DNA of 9,045 nucleotides from Paracoccaceae bacterium (GCA_020832725.1 JAFIEC010000443.1:1-9045), one strand, 5' to 3'. Counted from the first letter of the stretch, positions 1 to 6,646 are shown. Program-made: numbers and translations. The notes: generated by a model from the sequence alone, not told the origin.

Positions 1-779
1 AGCTCGTCCACCTTCTTCAGGAGGAGCGGGTTGAATTCCAGATCATCGTCATCGCCGACCGACGAACCGGAATCGGGCTCGTCGAAGTTGACGAAGACCT
101 GAAGCTGATCCTGCAGGATGCGCGCGGCATAGGCCACGGCATCGTCGGGCGTGATCGCGCCGTTGGTCTCGATCTTCATGGTCAGGCGGTCATAGTCGAG
201 CACCTGACCCTCCCGGGTCGGCTGCACCTCGTAGGAGACCTTCTTGACCGGCGAATAGATCGCATCGATCGGGATGAGGCCGATGGGCGCATCCTCGGGA
301 CGGTTACGGTCGGCGGGGACGTAGCCCTTGCCGGAATTCACGGTCAGTTCCATGAAGACATTCGCACCCTCGTCGAGGTGGCAGATGACGTGATCCTTGT
401 TAAGGATCTCGATGCCGTTCGATTCGGAGATGTCGCCCGCCGTGATGACGCCGAGGCCCTTGGCGGCGATGGTCAGCCGCTTTGGCCCCTCGACCTCCAT
501 CCGGATGGCCACCCCCTTGAGATTGAGGATGATGTCGGTCACATCCTCGCGCACGCCGGGGATGGACGAGAACTCGTGCAGCACGCCGTCGATCTGCACC
601 GAGGTGATCGCTCCGCCCTGCAGCGAGGAGAGAAGCACACGGCGCAGGGCATTGCCCAACGTCAGGCCATAGCCACGCTCCAGCGGTTCGGCGACAAGGG
701 TCGCCTTGCGCGGATCGGGGCCCGGGCGCACTTCAAGTTGCGTGGGCTTGATCAGGTCTTGCCAATTCTTGTGGATCAT
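1..779 (-). CDS. rpoA: DNA-directed RNA polymerase subunit alpha (3' end beyond window)
   Basis: Alpha subunit of RNA polymerase: its N-terminal domain dimerises and nucleates assembly of beta and beta', and its C-terminal domain contacts UP elements and activators. The frame opens at ATG 779-777 (MIHKNWQDLIKPTQLEV) and reads without a stop for 259 codons to the window edge, so about the last quarter, including most of the alpha-CTD, is missing. Visible are the alpha-NTD dimerisation core LGNALRRVLLSSLQGGAI (residues 41-58), the VLHEFSSIPGVREDV segment (66-80), GYVPADRNRPED (152-163) and an acidic interdomain linker with DDDD at residues 243-246, followed by FNPLLLKKVDE at the start of the CTD. 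A clear Shine-Dalgarno GGAGG lies 8 nt before the start. It is the last visible gene of the alpha operon, 118 nt after rpsK with a strong hairpin between. Identity is certain from the sequence pattern. Confidence 0.97.
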   Translation of the reverse strand, partial: MIHKNWQDLIKPTQLEVRPGPDPRKATLVAEPLERGYGLTLGNALRRVLLSSLQGGAITSVQIDGVLHEFSSIPGVREDVTDIILNLKGVAIRMEVEGPKRLTIAAKGLGVITAGDISESNGIEILNKDHVICHLDEGANVFMELTVNSGKGYVPADRNRPEDAPIGLIPIDAIYSPVKKVSYEVQPTREGQVLDYDRLTMKIETNGAITPDDAVAYAARILQDQLQVFVNFDEPDSGSSVGDDDDLEFNPLLLKKVDE

Positions 780-854
780 ATGCGTCGCCTCCATTCCTGT
801 CGCGGTCAGGGATCCACCGACCCGCAACTCCCGAGGTTTCTATGCAATTCAGGC

Positions 855-882
855 ATGCCCCGGGCGGCTGCGCCCCGGGCAT
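855..882 (-). other. Strong hairpin in the rpsK-rpoA gap
   Basis: In the 118-nt gap between the rpsK stop (898) and rpoA start (779) the transcript can form an 11-bp stem: ATGCCC pairs with GGGCAT and GGGCG pairs with CGCCC, separated by one G-G mismatch, with a CAGC tetraloop. The downstream transcript (GCCTGAATTGCATAG) has no U-run, so it is not a standard intrinsic terminator. A role in RNA processing, stabilisation of the upstream mRNA or partial attenuation before rpoA is inference. Confidence 0.6.
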
Positions 883-897
883 TGCCTTTGGCTGTTC

Positions 898-1293
898 TCA
901 GACGCGGCGACGCTTGGGAGGGCGGCAACCGTTGTGCGCGATAGGCGTCACGTCGCGTATGGACGTGATCGTGAAGCCGGCCGCAGCCAGTGCGCGGAGC
1001 GCGCTTTCCCGACCCGACCCCGGGCCCTGTACCTCGACCTCAAGGGTGCGGACACCGTGCTCCTGGGCCTTGCGCCCCGCATCCTCGGCTGCCAGCTGGG
1101 CGGCATAGGGCGTGGATTTGCGCGACCCCTTGAACCCCATCGTCCCAGCAGACGACCAGGCGATCGCGTTGCCCTGAACGTCTGAGATGAGGATCTTGGT
1201 ATTGTTGAACGAAGAGTTCACATGGGCGACGCCCGTTGCGATATTCTTCCGTTCCTTGCGCTTGACGCGCGTCTTGTCTGTGGTGCGTGCCAT
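898..1293 (-). CDS. rpsK: 30S ribosomal protein S11
   Basis: S11 belongs to the platform of the 30S subunit and lies near the E-site mRNA path. The 131-residue product matches the family length. It starts MARTTDKTRVKRKERKNIA and has the conserved core HVNSSFNNTKILISD (residues 24-38), SSAGTMGFKGSRKSTPYAA, VQGPGSGRESALRAL and the diagnostic C-terminus VTPIAHNGCRPPKRRRV. The start is ATG 1293-1291, 14 nt after rpsM, whose TAA runs straight into a G-rich Shine-Dalgarno (AAGGGGGG), so translation is probably coupled. It ends in TGA. It sits between rpsM and rpoA. rpsD, which many bacteria carry between rpsK and rpoA, is absent here, as is usual for alphaproteobacteria. No anomaly seen. Confidence 0.98.
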   Translation of the reverse strand: MARTTDKTRVKRKERKNIATGVAHVNSSFNNTKILISDVQGNAIAWSSAGTMGFKGSRKSTPYAAQLAAEDAGRKAQEHGVRTLEVEVQGPGSGRESALRALAAAGFTITSIRDVTPIAHNGCRPPKRRRV

Positions 1294-1307
1294 TGTGCCG
1301 GCCCCCC

Positions 1308-1676
1308 TTATTTCTTCTTGCCGGCGATGGCCTTGGCGGGCCCCTTGCGGGTGCGGGCGTTCGTATGCGTGCGCTGGCCGCGCACGGGCAGACCGCGACG
1401 GTGGCGCAAGCCGCGATAGCAGCCCAGATCCATCAGGCGCTTGACGTTCATCTGCACTTCGCGGCGGAGGTCACCCTCGACCGTCAGGTTGGCATCGATG
1501 AACTCACGGATGGCGAGAACCTCGGCGTCGGACAGCTCGTTGACACGGCGTGCCGCGTCGATGCTCACGGCTTCGCAGATCTTGCGAGCCGAGTCCTGAC
1601 CAATGCCATGAATATAGGTGAGGGCGATGGGAACCCGCTTTTGCGTGGGGATGTTGACCCCGGCGATACGTGCCAC
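1308..1676 (-). CDS. rpsM: 30S ribosomal protein S13
   Basis: S13 sits in the head of the 30S subunit and forms inter-subunit bridges with 23S rRNA and L5 while its C-terminal tail touches the P-site tRNA. The product is 122 residues, the normal length. It begins ARIAGVNIPTQKRVPIALTYIHGIG and contains the family signature region KRLMDLGCYRGLRHRRGLP followed by RGQRTHTNARTRKG and a lysine-rich tail ending GKKK. The start codon is GTG (1676-1674), chosen because conserved ARIAGVN follows at once and AGGAAG (1689-1684) lies 7 nt upstream. It is the first gene after a 167-nt spacer that contains a candidate promoter and a hairpin, so it may head its own alpha-operon transcript. It ends in TAA. 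Confidence 0.98.
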   Translation of the reverse strand: MARIAGVNIPTQKRVPIALTYIHGIGQDSARKICEAVSIDAARRVNELSDAEVLAIREFIDANLTVEGDLRREVQMNVKRLMDLGCYRGLRHRRGLPVRGQRTHTNARTRKGPAKAIAGKKK

Positions 1677-1696
1677 GATATGACTTCCTATGTTGC

Positions 1697-1722
1697 GGTT
1701 CCGTAATCCCGGAACCTTTTTT
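1697..1722 (+). terminator. Inverted repeat with T6 tract, terminator-like on the plus strand
   Basis: Read on the plus strand, GGTTCCG, a 6-nt loop TAATCC and CGGAACC form a perfect 7-bp stem followed immediately by TTTTTT, the layout of a Rho-independent terminator. It would act on transcription antisense to rpsM-rpsK-rpoA, since no plus-strand gene is present. On the minus strand the same repeat gives a hairpin preceded by A6 and ending 7 nt upstream of the rpsM Shine-Dalgarno, so it may instead be a leader structure of the rpsM mRNA. The base pairing is seen directly; its function is unknown. Confidence 0.5.
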
Positions 1723-1807
1723 CACAACCTGCGTGCCCGAATGGCCATGCAGTGGGCCCGGATGAGGCCGCTTTCGCGCGCGGAGGCGATTCTCAGCGGG
1801 ACTTGGC

Positions 1808-1836
1808 CCTTTACGCACCCATGCGCCGCCCGTCAA
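1808..1836 (-). promoter_or_regulatory. Candidate sigma70-type promoter for rpsM-rpsK-rpoA
   Basis: On the minus strand TTGACG (1836-1831) is separated by 17 nt from TAAAGG (1813-1808). The -35 matches the consensus strongly, while the -10 matches only at TA-A. It lies just after the adk stop and would give a leader of roughly 125 nt before rpsM. Its position at the largest gap in the window fits a separate alpha-operon promoter. The call rests on motif spacing alone. Confidence 0.4.
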
Positions 1837-1843
1837 GGGTGGG

Positions 1844-2524
1844 TTACAGCGCGCGTGCGGCTGATCTGTCGGATGAGGCGTCGCCGACCAGATCGGCAAT
1901 GGCACGAGCGACCGCCGTGATCTCGGCCAGCCCGTCAACTGTCGAGAGCATGCCCTTGGCATAATAGTAGCCGATCAGCGGCGATGTCTTCTTGTAATAC
2001 TCCATCAGCCTGCGACGGAGTGCTTCCTCGGTATCGTCCTCGCGGCGCGTGAACTCGGTACCGCCGCACTCGTCGCACACGCCTTCCTGTTCGGTCGGGT
2101 GGTTCGTATCGTGATACACCGCTCCGCAAGAGGCGCATGTGAACCGTCCCGTCACACGAGCCACCAGAGCATCATCGTCCACCCGCATCTCGATGACCGC
2201 ACCAAGTGGTCGCCCCATGCCATTGAGCAGATCCTCAAGCGCATCTGCCTGGGCCAGAGTCCGGGGGAAGCCGTCGAAGATGAAGCCCGGCACATCGGGC
2301 TTCAGGTCGAGCTGCTCGCGGATCAGGCCGATCACGATCTCGTCGGTGACAAGCTCGCCCCGGTCCATCACGTCGGCGACGATCAGGCCCATCTCGGTTC
2401 CGGACTTGCGCGCAGCGCGGAGCATGTCGCCTGTGGAGAGCTGGACAAAGCCGCGCTCATCGACCAGCCGCCGCGCCTGGGTGCCCTTGCCGGCACCCGG
2501 GGGGCCAAGGAGGATGATGTTCAT
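1844..2524 (-). CDS. adk: Adenylate kinase, zinc-type LID
   Basis: Adenylate kinase catalyses ATP + AMP = 2 ADP in the cytoplasm and maintains adenylate balance. The 226-residue protein has the P-loop GPPGAGKG (residues 7-14), the AMP-binding segment LSTGDMLRA (29-37), the DGFPRT motif (84-89) and a long-form LID domain at about 122-160. The LID has two Cys pairs, CASC (130-133) and CDEC (150-153), the four-cysteine arrangement expected for structural zinc. The RRRL and YY segments that follow are also typical. The start ATG (2524-2522) overlaps the secY TGA as ATGA, so translation is coupled to secY. It ends in TAA, followed by the 167-nt spacer before rpsM. The C-terminal tail (DASSDRSAARAL) runs a little past the usual end and is probably not conserved. 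Confidence 0.98.
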   Translation of the reverse strand: MNIILLGPPGAGKGTQARRLVDERGFVQLSTGDMLRAARKSGTEMGLIVADVMDRGELVTDEIVIGLIREQLDLKPDVPGFIFDGFPRTLAQADALEDLLNGMGRPLGAVIEMRVDDDALVARVTGRFTCASCGAVYHDTNHPTEQEGVCDECGGTEFTRREDDTEEALRRRLMEYYKKTSPLIGYYYAKGMLSTVDGLAEITAVARAIADLVGDASSDRSAARAL

Positions 2525-3879
2525 GGACGGATCGTTCCCTTGCCGCGCCCCCTGGATTTCCCGCGCAGTTTCGATTTCTCGATCAGGTTTTCATACTGAT
2601 GTGCAAGGAGATGGGACTGGACCTGACTGATGGTATCCATCGTGACCGAGACCACGATCAGGAGCGAGGTGCCGCCGAAGTAGAACGGAATCGCAAGCTC
2701 GGCACGCAGGATCTCGGGCAAGAGGCAGACTGCCGAAAGATAGGCCGACCCTACCACCAGAAGCCGCGCGACGACATAATCGAGATAGTCCACCGTGCGG
2801 GCACCGGGACGGATACCCGGAATGAAGCCGTTCTGGTTCTTGAGGTTCTCGGCGACATCCTCGGTCTTGAACGCGACATTCGCCGTGTAGAAGTAGGCGA
2901 AGAACACGATCATGACGACGAAGAACAACAGATAGAGCGGCTGTCCGGGCCCGAAATAGGCAAGCAACGCGTCCATTGCCGGACTGCCCCCGCCGCCCCC
3001 GAAGGTACTGACCGTCACCGGCAGCAACAGCAGCGAAGAGGCAAAGATCGGCGGGATCACGCCTGACGGATTCAGTTTGACCGGAAGGTGCGACGAGCCG
3101 CCGTCATAGACCTTCATCCCGACCTGGCGCCGGGGATACTGGATATGGATCTTTCGCAAAGCCCTTTCCATGAAGACGACGAAGGCGATCACCACCACCA
3201 CCATCAACATGACACCAACGATGACCGCCGGAGACAGGGCGCCGGACCGGCCCTGATTGAAGAACTGCGCAAGCGCCGCGGGAATTTCCGCGATGATTCC
3301 AACGAAGATGATCAGCGAAATGCCGTTGCCAATGCCGCGGGCCGTGATCTGTTCGCCCAGCCACATCAGAAACATCGTGCCGCCGACCAGCGTGATCACG
3401 CAGGCGAACCGGAAATACCATCCCGGCTCGGTCACAAGCCCGCCTGCCTCAAGGCTGACGGCAAGGCCATAGGCCTGCGCAGTCGCCAGAAGCACGGTAC
3501 CGTAGCGCGTGTATTGATTTATCTTCTTGCGCCCCTGCTCACCCTCTTTCTTGAGCTGCTCAAGCTGGGGAACCATCGCCGTCATCAGCTGCACGATGAT
3601 CGAGGCCGTGATGTAGGGCATGATGCCGAGCGCAAAGACACCCATCCGCCCGATCGCACCGCCCGTGAACATGTTGAGCATGCCGCCAAGGCCGGCTGCA
3701 GCACCCTCCATGAAGGTGCGCAACTCGTCGCCATCGATGCCGGGGACGGGAATGAACGTGCCGATCCGGTAGACGATGAGAAGCCCAAGAGCGAAAAAGA
3801 TGCGCTGGCGCAGCTCAGTTGCCTTGCCAAGCGCGCTCCAGCTGATGTTCGAGGCCATCTGTTCGGCGGCTGATGCCAT
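2521..3879 (-). CDS. secY: Preprotein translocase subunit SecY
   Basis: SecY is the channel of the SecYEG translocon in the inner membrane, passing unfolded secretory proteins and inserting membrane proteins. The 452-residue product shows ten hydrophobic segments at roughly residues 26-45, 78-100, 126-143, 157-176, 184-204, 216-237, 272-292, 313-334, 368-388 and 396-415. Diagnostic motifs are FIPVPGID (42-49), ARGIGNGIS (180-188), NPSGVIPPIFASS (270-282) and the cytosolic loop QNGFIPGIRPG (349-359), needed for SecA-driven transport in the family. The C-terminus is basic (LRGKSRGRGKG). A longer reading from ATG 3921 exists, but ATG 3879-3877 is preferred: MASAAEQMASNISW resembles lineage homologues and GGAGAGGA lies 6 nt upstream. 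A GGGGG run (294-298) in the loop after segment 7 is unusual but keeps frame. It is 113 nt after rplO and overlaps adk by ATGA. Confidence 0.97.
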   Translation of the reverse strand: MASAAEQMASNISWSALGKATELRQRIFFALGLLIVYRIGTFIPVPGIDGDELRTFMEGAAAGLGGMLNMFTGGAIGRMGVFALGIMPYITASIIVQLMTAMVPQLEQLKKEGEQGRKKINQYTRYGTVLLATAQAYGLAVSLEAGGLVTEPGWYFRFACVITLVGGTMFLMWLGEQITARGIGNGISLIIFVGIIAEIPAALAQFFNQGRSGALSPAVIVGVMLMVVVVIAFVVFMERALRKIHIQYPRRQVGMKVYDGGSSHLPVKLNPSGVIPPIFASSLLLLPVTVSTFGGGGGSPAMDALLAYFGPGQPLYLLFFVVMIVFFAYFYTANVAFKTEDVAENLKNQNGFIPGIRPGARTVDYLDYVVARLLVVGSAYLSAVCLLPEILRAELAIPFYFGGTSLLIVVSVTMDTISQVQSHLLAHQYENLIEKSKLRGKSRGRGKGTIRP

Positions 3880-3885
3880 TGAGCG

Positions 3886-3893
3886 TCCTCTCC
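3886..3893 (-). promoter_or_regulatory. secY ribosome binding site deciding the start
   Basis: GGAGAGGA on the minus strand lies 6 nt before ATG 3879-3877. The alternative upstream ATG at 3921 has no comparable purine-rich site and would add 14 arginine-rich residues not expected in SecY, so the downstream start is chosen. Confidence 0.7.
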
Positions 3894-3904
3894 GCACTGT
3901 AAAT

Positions 3905-3983
3905 TTGCGCAGCCACCGCAAGACCGTTCCCGATCCTGCGGCGCGCCCGCCCTCGCGGATTACTTATGCGGCCCGAAAGCCGC
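3905..3983 (-). other. rplO-secY spacer with two small hairpins
   Basis: The 113-nt gap between rplO (ends 3993) and secY (starts 3879) contains two perfect 5-bp stems in the transcript: GCGGC/GCCGC (3983-3968, loop TTTCGG) and TTGCG/CGCAA (3921-3905, loop GTGGCTG). Neither is followed by a U-run, so neither is a canonical terminator. They may be leader structure or chance in GC-rich DNA. Confidence 0.35.
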
Positions 3984-3992
3984 CCACAAGGC

Positions 3993-4472
3993 TTATTCGG
4001 TCGCGCCCTCAGGCTGCGCCTTGAGCTTGAGGCTGCCACCCGCAGCGGCAACCGCTGCGACGGCAGCCTGCGAAGCGCCGGTCACGGTAAGGTCGAGCGC
4101 CGAGCTGACTTCGCCCTTGGCCAGCACACGCACGCCGTCGCGGGCCCGGCGGACGAGGCCACTGGCGACCAGCGCCTCCTCGGTCACGGGCTGGGTGGCG
4201 TCGATCTTGCCGGCATCCACGAACTTCTGGATCAGCCCGAGGTTGATCACAGTAAAGGATTTGCGGTTCGGCTTGTTGAAGCCGCGCTTGGGAAGGCGCT
4301 GATAGAGGGGCATCTGGCCACCCTCATAGGCGTTGATGGCAACGCCCGAGCGGGACTTCTGGCCCTTGATGCCGCGCCCCGCGGTCTTGCCCTTGCCCGA
4401 GCCGGGGCCGCGCGCAACGCGCTTCTTCTTGCGGGTCGCGCCGGGATTGTCGCGCAGTTCATGCAGTTTCAT
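3993..4472 (-). CDS. rplO: 50S ribosomal protein L15
   Basis: L15 binds 23S rRNA early in 50S assembly and reaches into the subunit through a long basic N-terminal extension. The 159-residue product begins MKLHELRDNPGATRKKKRVARGPG and continues with the Gly/Lys-rich rRNA-binding arm (GSGKGKTAGRGIKGQKSRSG, about residues 24-43), then EGGQMPLYQRLPKRGFN and a globular C-terminal domain. The C-terminus is alanine-rich (SQAAVAAVAAAGGSLKLKA), as in many alphaproteobacteria. The start ATG 4472-4470 has the textbook Shine-Dalgarno AAAGGAG 8 nt upstream, within an 82-nt gap after rpmD. That gap holds only a weak 4-bp GGCC hairpin (4519-4531). Stop is TAA. In E. coli rplO likewise directly precedes secY. 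Confidence 0.98.
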   Translation of the reverse strand: MKLHELRDNPGATRKKKRVARGPGSGKGKTAGRGIKGQKSRSGVAINAYEGGQMPLYQRLPKRGFNKPNRKSFTVINLGLIQKFVDAGKIDATQPVTEEALVASGLVRRARDGVRVLAKGEVSSALDLTVTGASQAAVAAVAAAGGSLKLKAQPEGATE

Positions 4473-4554
4473 GTCGCTTGCTCCTTTGCCGGATAGACCG
4501 CGGGAAGCGACGCCCGGCGGCCAACACGGCCTGATATCGGCGGCGAGAAAACCC

Positions 4555-4743
4555 TCAGCCGCGCTCCTCGGTGATCTTCACGAGATGGGGAATCTTGTTG
4601 ACCATGCCGCGCACGGAGGGCGTATCCTCAAGTTCCCGGGTACGGTTCATCTTGTTCAGCCCAAGGCCCTTCAGCGTCTCTCGCTGAACGGCAGGGCGGC
4701 GGATGGGTGAGCCCACCTGCTTGACAACGATCGTCTTTGCCAT
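4555..4743 (-). CDS. rpmD: 50S ribosomal protein L30
   Basis: L30 is a small 23S rRNA-binding protein of the 50S subunit. The 62-residue product (MAKTIVVKQVGSPIRRPAVQ, then TLKGLGLNKMNRTRELEDTP and VRGMVNKIPHLVKI) shows the family's beta-alpha-beta pattern and typical length. ATG 4743-4741 lies 11 nt after the rpsE stop, and TGAGGAGCAGG in that gap supplies the ribosome binding site, so rpsE and rpmD are probably translationally coupled. It ends in TGA and is followed by an 82-nt spacer before rplO. Nothing unusual. Confidence 0.97.
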   Translation of the reverse strand: MAKTIVVKQVGSPIRRPAVQRETLKGLGLNKMNRTRELEDTPSVRGMVNKIPHLVKITEERG

Positions 4744-4754
4744 GTTCCTGCTCC

Positions 4755-5309
4755 TCAGGCTTCGGCTGCGGCAGCAAGTTCGGCATCCGGCTTGCGCAGG
4801 ATATCGGCGACCTTCTTGCCACGCCGCTGGGCCACATGACGCGGTGACTGCTCCTTGCGCAGGCCGTCCATCGTGGCGCGGATCATGTTGTAGGGGTTCT
4901 GGGACCCAAGCGACTTGGCGACCACATCCTGGATGCCAAGCATCTCGAAAACGGCACGCATGGGGCCGCCGGCGATGATACCCGTACCCTGCGGCGCGGT
5001 CCGCATCACGACCTTGCCCGCGCCGTGGCGCCCCTCCATGTCATGATGCAGGGTCCGGCCTTCGCGCAGCGGCACACGGATCATGCTGCGCTTGGCCTGC
5101 TCGGTTGCCTTCCGAATGGCCTCGGGCACTTCCTTGGCCTTGCCCTTGCCAAAGCCGACGCGGCCCCTCTGATCACCCACCACGACAAGCGCGGCGAAAC
5201 CGAAACGCTTGCCGCCCTTCACCGTTTTCGAGACGCGGTTTATCGCGACCAGACGATCGGCGAATTCGGGCGTCTCGTCACGCTGCCGGCGGTTGTCTGC
5301 TCTCGCCAT
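4755..5309 (-). CDS. rpsE: 30S ribosomal protein S5
   Basis: S5 lies at the back of the 30S near the mRNA entry and helix 34 and contributes to decoding fidelity. In other bacteria mutations in its N-terminal loop give spectinomycin resistance and others affect ambiguity. The 184-residue product has the N-terminal double-strand RNA-binding fold (EFADRLVAINRVSKTVKGGK then FGFAALVVVGDQRGRVGFG), the GKAKEVPEAIRKATEQAKR helix, and the C-terminal S5 domain with TAPQGTGIIAGGPMRAVFEM and GSQNPYNMIRAT. The loop VSKTVKGG is intact, giving no sign of a resistance change. The end ELAAAAEA is an acidic-alanine tail. The start ATG 5309-5307 is 12 nt after rplR, with only a modest ribosome binding site (GAGG about 10 nt upstream). 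Stop is TGA. Confidence 0.98.
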   Translation of the reverse strand: MARADNRRQRDETPEFADRLVAINRVSKTVKGGKRFGFAALVVVGDQRGRVGFGKGKAKEVPEAIRKATEQAKRSMIRVPLREGRTLHHDMEGRHGAGKVVMRTAPQGTGIIAGGPMRAVFEMLGIQDVVAKSLGSQNPYNMIRATMDGLRKEQSPRHVAQRRGKKVADILRKPDAELAAAAEA

Positions 5310-5321
5310 CTGCTCGCCGCC

Positions 5322-5681
5322 TCAGAATTTCAGGCCGCCCTGGCGGGCCGCCTCCGCCAGGGCCTTGACCCGGCCGTGATACAGGAACCCGCCACGGTCG
5401 AAGAAACACTCGTCGACCCCGGCCGCGCGCGCGCGCTCGGCAATCGCGGCCCCGATGCGGGCGGCAGCGTCGCGGTTGTTCTTCCCGACGACGCCCAGAT
5501 CCTTCTCGAGAGAGGAGGCCGCGGCGATGGTCACGCCGCGCATGTCGTCGATCAGCGGAACGCGGATGTTCTTGTTCGAGCGGTGGACACTGAGGCGCGG
5601 ACGGTCGCCCGCAAGCTTGCGCAGCTTGCTGCGCACGCGCATCCGGCGCTTCAGGAACAGATCTCGCTTGGTGATGGCCAT
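5322..5681 (-). CDS. rplR: 50S ribosomal protein L18
   Basis: L18 binds 5S rRNA and with L5 helps dock it onto the central protuberance of the 50S. The 119-residue product begins MAITKRDLFLKRRMRVRSKLRK, has RPRLSVHRSNKNIRVPLIDD (about residues 27-46) and ends VDECFFDRGGFLYHGRVKALAEAARQGGLKF, all family hallmarks. The frame is open further upstream to 5795, but that part lies within rplF in another frame. ATG 5681-5679 is right because the family N-terminus starts there and AAGGA, partly formed by the rplF stop TAA, lies 7 nt upstream. Gap to rplF is 10 nt. The gene ends in TGA. Its rRNA partner protein L5 is encoded four genes upstream and carries an internal TAG. Confidence 0.97.
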   Translation of the reverse strand: MAITKRDLFLKRRMRVRSKLRKLAGDRPRLSVHRSNKNIRVPLIDDMRGVTIAAASSLEKDLGVVGKNNRDAAARIGAAIAERARAAGVDECFFDRGGFLYHGRVKALAEAARQGGLKF

Positions 5682-5691
5682 GGTCTGGTCC

Positions 5692-6225
5692 TTACTTCTT
5701 CTTGCCTTCCTTGCGGAAGATATACTCGCCCTTGTAGCGGATACCCTTGCCCTTGTAGGGCTCTGGCCCGCGCCATTCGCGAATGTTTGCGGCAACCTGG
5801 CCGACCAGCTGCTGGTCGATCCCCTCGATCACGATCTCGGTCTGCTTGGGCGTGGAGACAGTCACACCTTCGGGCACCGTGAAATCGACATCGTGGCTGT
5901 AGCCCAGCGCAAGCTTGAGCACGTTGCCCTGCATCGCTGCGCGGTAGCCGACGCCCTGGATTTCCAGTTCCTTGCGGAAGCCGTCCGTCACCCCACGCAC
6001 GCAATTGGCGATCATCGTGCGCGACATGCCCCACTGCTGGCGGGCCCGCTTGGATGCGCCGCGCGGCGTCACCGTGATTGCGCCCTCGCCGATTTCGATG
6101 GTGACATCGTCGGTTGCGGTGAAGCTGCGTGTGCCCTTGGGGCCCTTGACCTCGACCTTCTGGCCGGAGAGCGTGACATCCACACCCCCGGGCAGTTCGA
6201 TAGGCCTCTTTCCGATACGGGACAT
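5692..6225 (-). CDS. rplF: 50S ribosomal protein L6
   Basis: L6 is a two-domain 50S protein that binds 23S rRNA helix 97 near the factor-binding site. The product is 177 residues, the normal length: MSRIGKRPIELPGGVDV, a first L6 domain with VEVKGPKGTRSF, and a second with LEIQGVGYRAAMQGNVLKLALG. It ends with the signature GPEPYKGKGIRYKGE and the tail EGKKK. A reading from ATG 6291 would add 22 residues overlapping rpsH. ATG 6225-6223 is chosen because SRIGKRPI follows directly and AGGAGG lies 5 nt upstream. It follows rpsH by 10 nt and ends in TAA. No defect seen. Confidence 0.98.
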   Translation of the reverse strand: MSRIGKRPIELPGGVDVTLSGQKVEVKGPKGTRSFTATDDVTIEIGEGAITVTPRGASKRARQQWGMSRTMIANCVRGVTDGFRKELEIQGVGYRAAMQGNVLKLALGYSHDVDFTVPEGVTVSTPKQTEIVIEGIDQQLVGQVAANIREWRGPEPYKGKGIRYKGEYIFRKEGKKK

Positions 6226-6230
6226 GGCTC

Positions 6231-6236
6231 CCTCCT
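6231..6236 (-). promoter_or_regulatory. rplF ribosome binding site overlapping the rpsH stop
   Basis: A perfect AGGAGG lies 5 nt before ATG 6225. Its first A is the last base of the rpsH TGA (6238-6236), so the ribosome ending rpsH stands on the rplF binding site. This fixes the rplF start and predicts tight coupling. Confidence 0.8.
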
Positions 6237-6634
6237 CAGAATACGGTGCAGAGCACTTCGCCGCCAACATTGGCAACGCGTGCATCCGCATCCGACATCA
6301 CACCCTTGGGCGTCGAGACGATGGCCACGCCAAGACCCTGGCGCACCGAAGGCAATTCGCTCACACCCTTGTAGACGCGGCGACCGGGCTTGGAGACACG
6401 CTGGATCTCGCGGATCACCGGCGTCCCCTCGGCATACTTGAGGCTTATCTCGAGCTCGGGCAGCCCGGTCGGGCCGCTCACACTCTCGTAGCCACGAATA
6501 TAGCCCTCGCGCTCCAGGACATCGAGCACCCAGGCCCGAAGCTTCGAGGCGGGGGTACGGACGGTCGACTTGCCGCGCATCTGCGAGTTGCGGATTCGCG
6601 TGAGCATGTCGCCGATCGGATCGTTAACTGACAT
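6236..6634 (-). CDS. rpsH: 30S ribosomal protein S8
   Basis: S8 binds helix 21 of 16S rRNA as an early 30S assembly protein. In E. coli it also represses spc-operon translation by binding the mRNA at the rplE start. The 132-residue product begins MSVNDPIGDMLTRIRNSQMRGK, contains PELEISLKY, and carries the rRNA-binding C-terminal motif STPKGVMSDADAR followed by GGEVLCTVF, close to alphaproteobacterial S8. ATG 6634-6632 is 12 nt after rpsN, with GGGGGGAG as ribosome binding site adjoining the rpsN TGA. Stop is TGA, followed by rplF 10 nt on. Whether S8 feedback exists in this organism cannot be read from the sequence. Confidence 0.98.
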   Translation of the reverse strand: MSVNDPIGDMLTRIRNSQMRGKSTVRTPASKLRAWVLDVLEREGYIRGYESVSGPTGLPELEISLKYAEGTPVIREIQRVSKPGRRVYKGVSELPSVRQGLGVAIVSTPKGVMSDADARVANVGGEVLCTVF

Positions 6635-6646
6635 CTTGCTCCCCCC

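Noticed and set aside
1677..1843. A hidden rpmJ (L36) between secY/adk and rpsM
   Set aside because: The spacer has no frame with the L36 pattern (start MKVR/MKIR and a cysteine-rich zinc motif). In alphaproteobacteria L36 is normally encoded elsewhere.
3088..3873. A 261-codon plus-strand frame very rich in His and Asp
   Set aside because: It is the mirror of secY. Antisense reading of codons for hydrophobic residues gives polar His/Asp/Arg strings, so it is a shadow and not a metal-binding protein.
3949..3984. Promoter-like TTGTGG-N17-TAAGTA before secY on the minus strand
   Set aside because: The -35 lacks the TTGAC core, the -10 is weak, and the spacer coincides with a 5-bp hairpin. Not convincing without start-site data.
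5455..6441. A 328-codon plus-strand frame antisense to rplR, rplF and rpsH
   Set aside because: It fully overlaps three certain genes, has no family features, and its codon pattern follows from the other strand.
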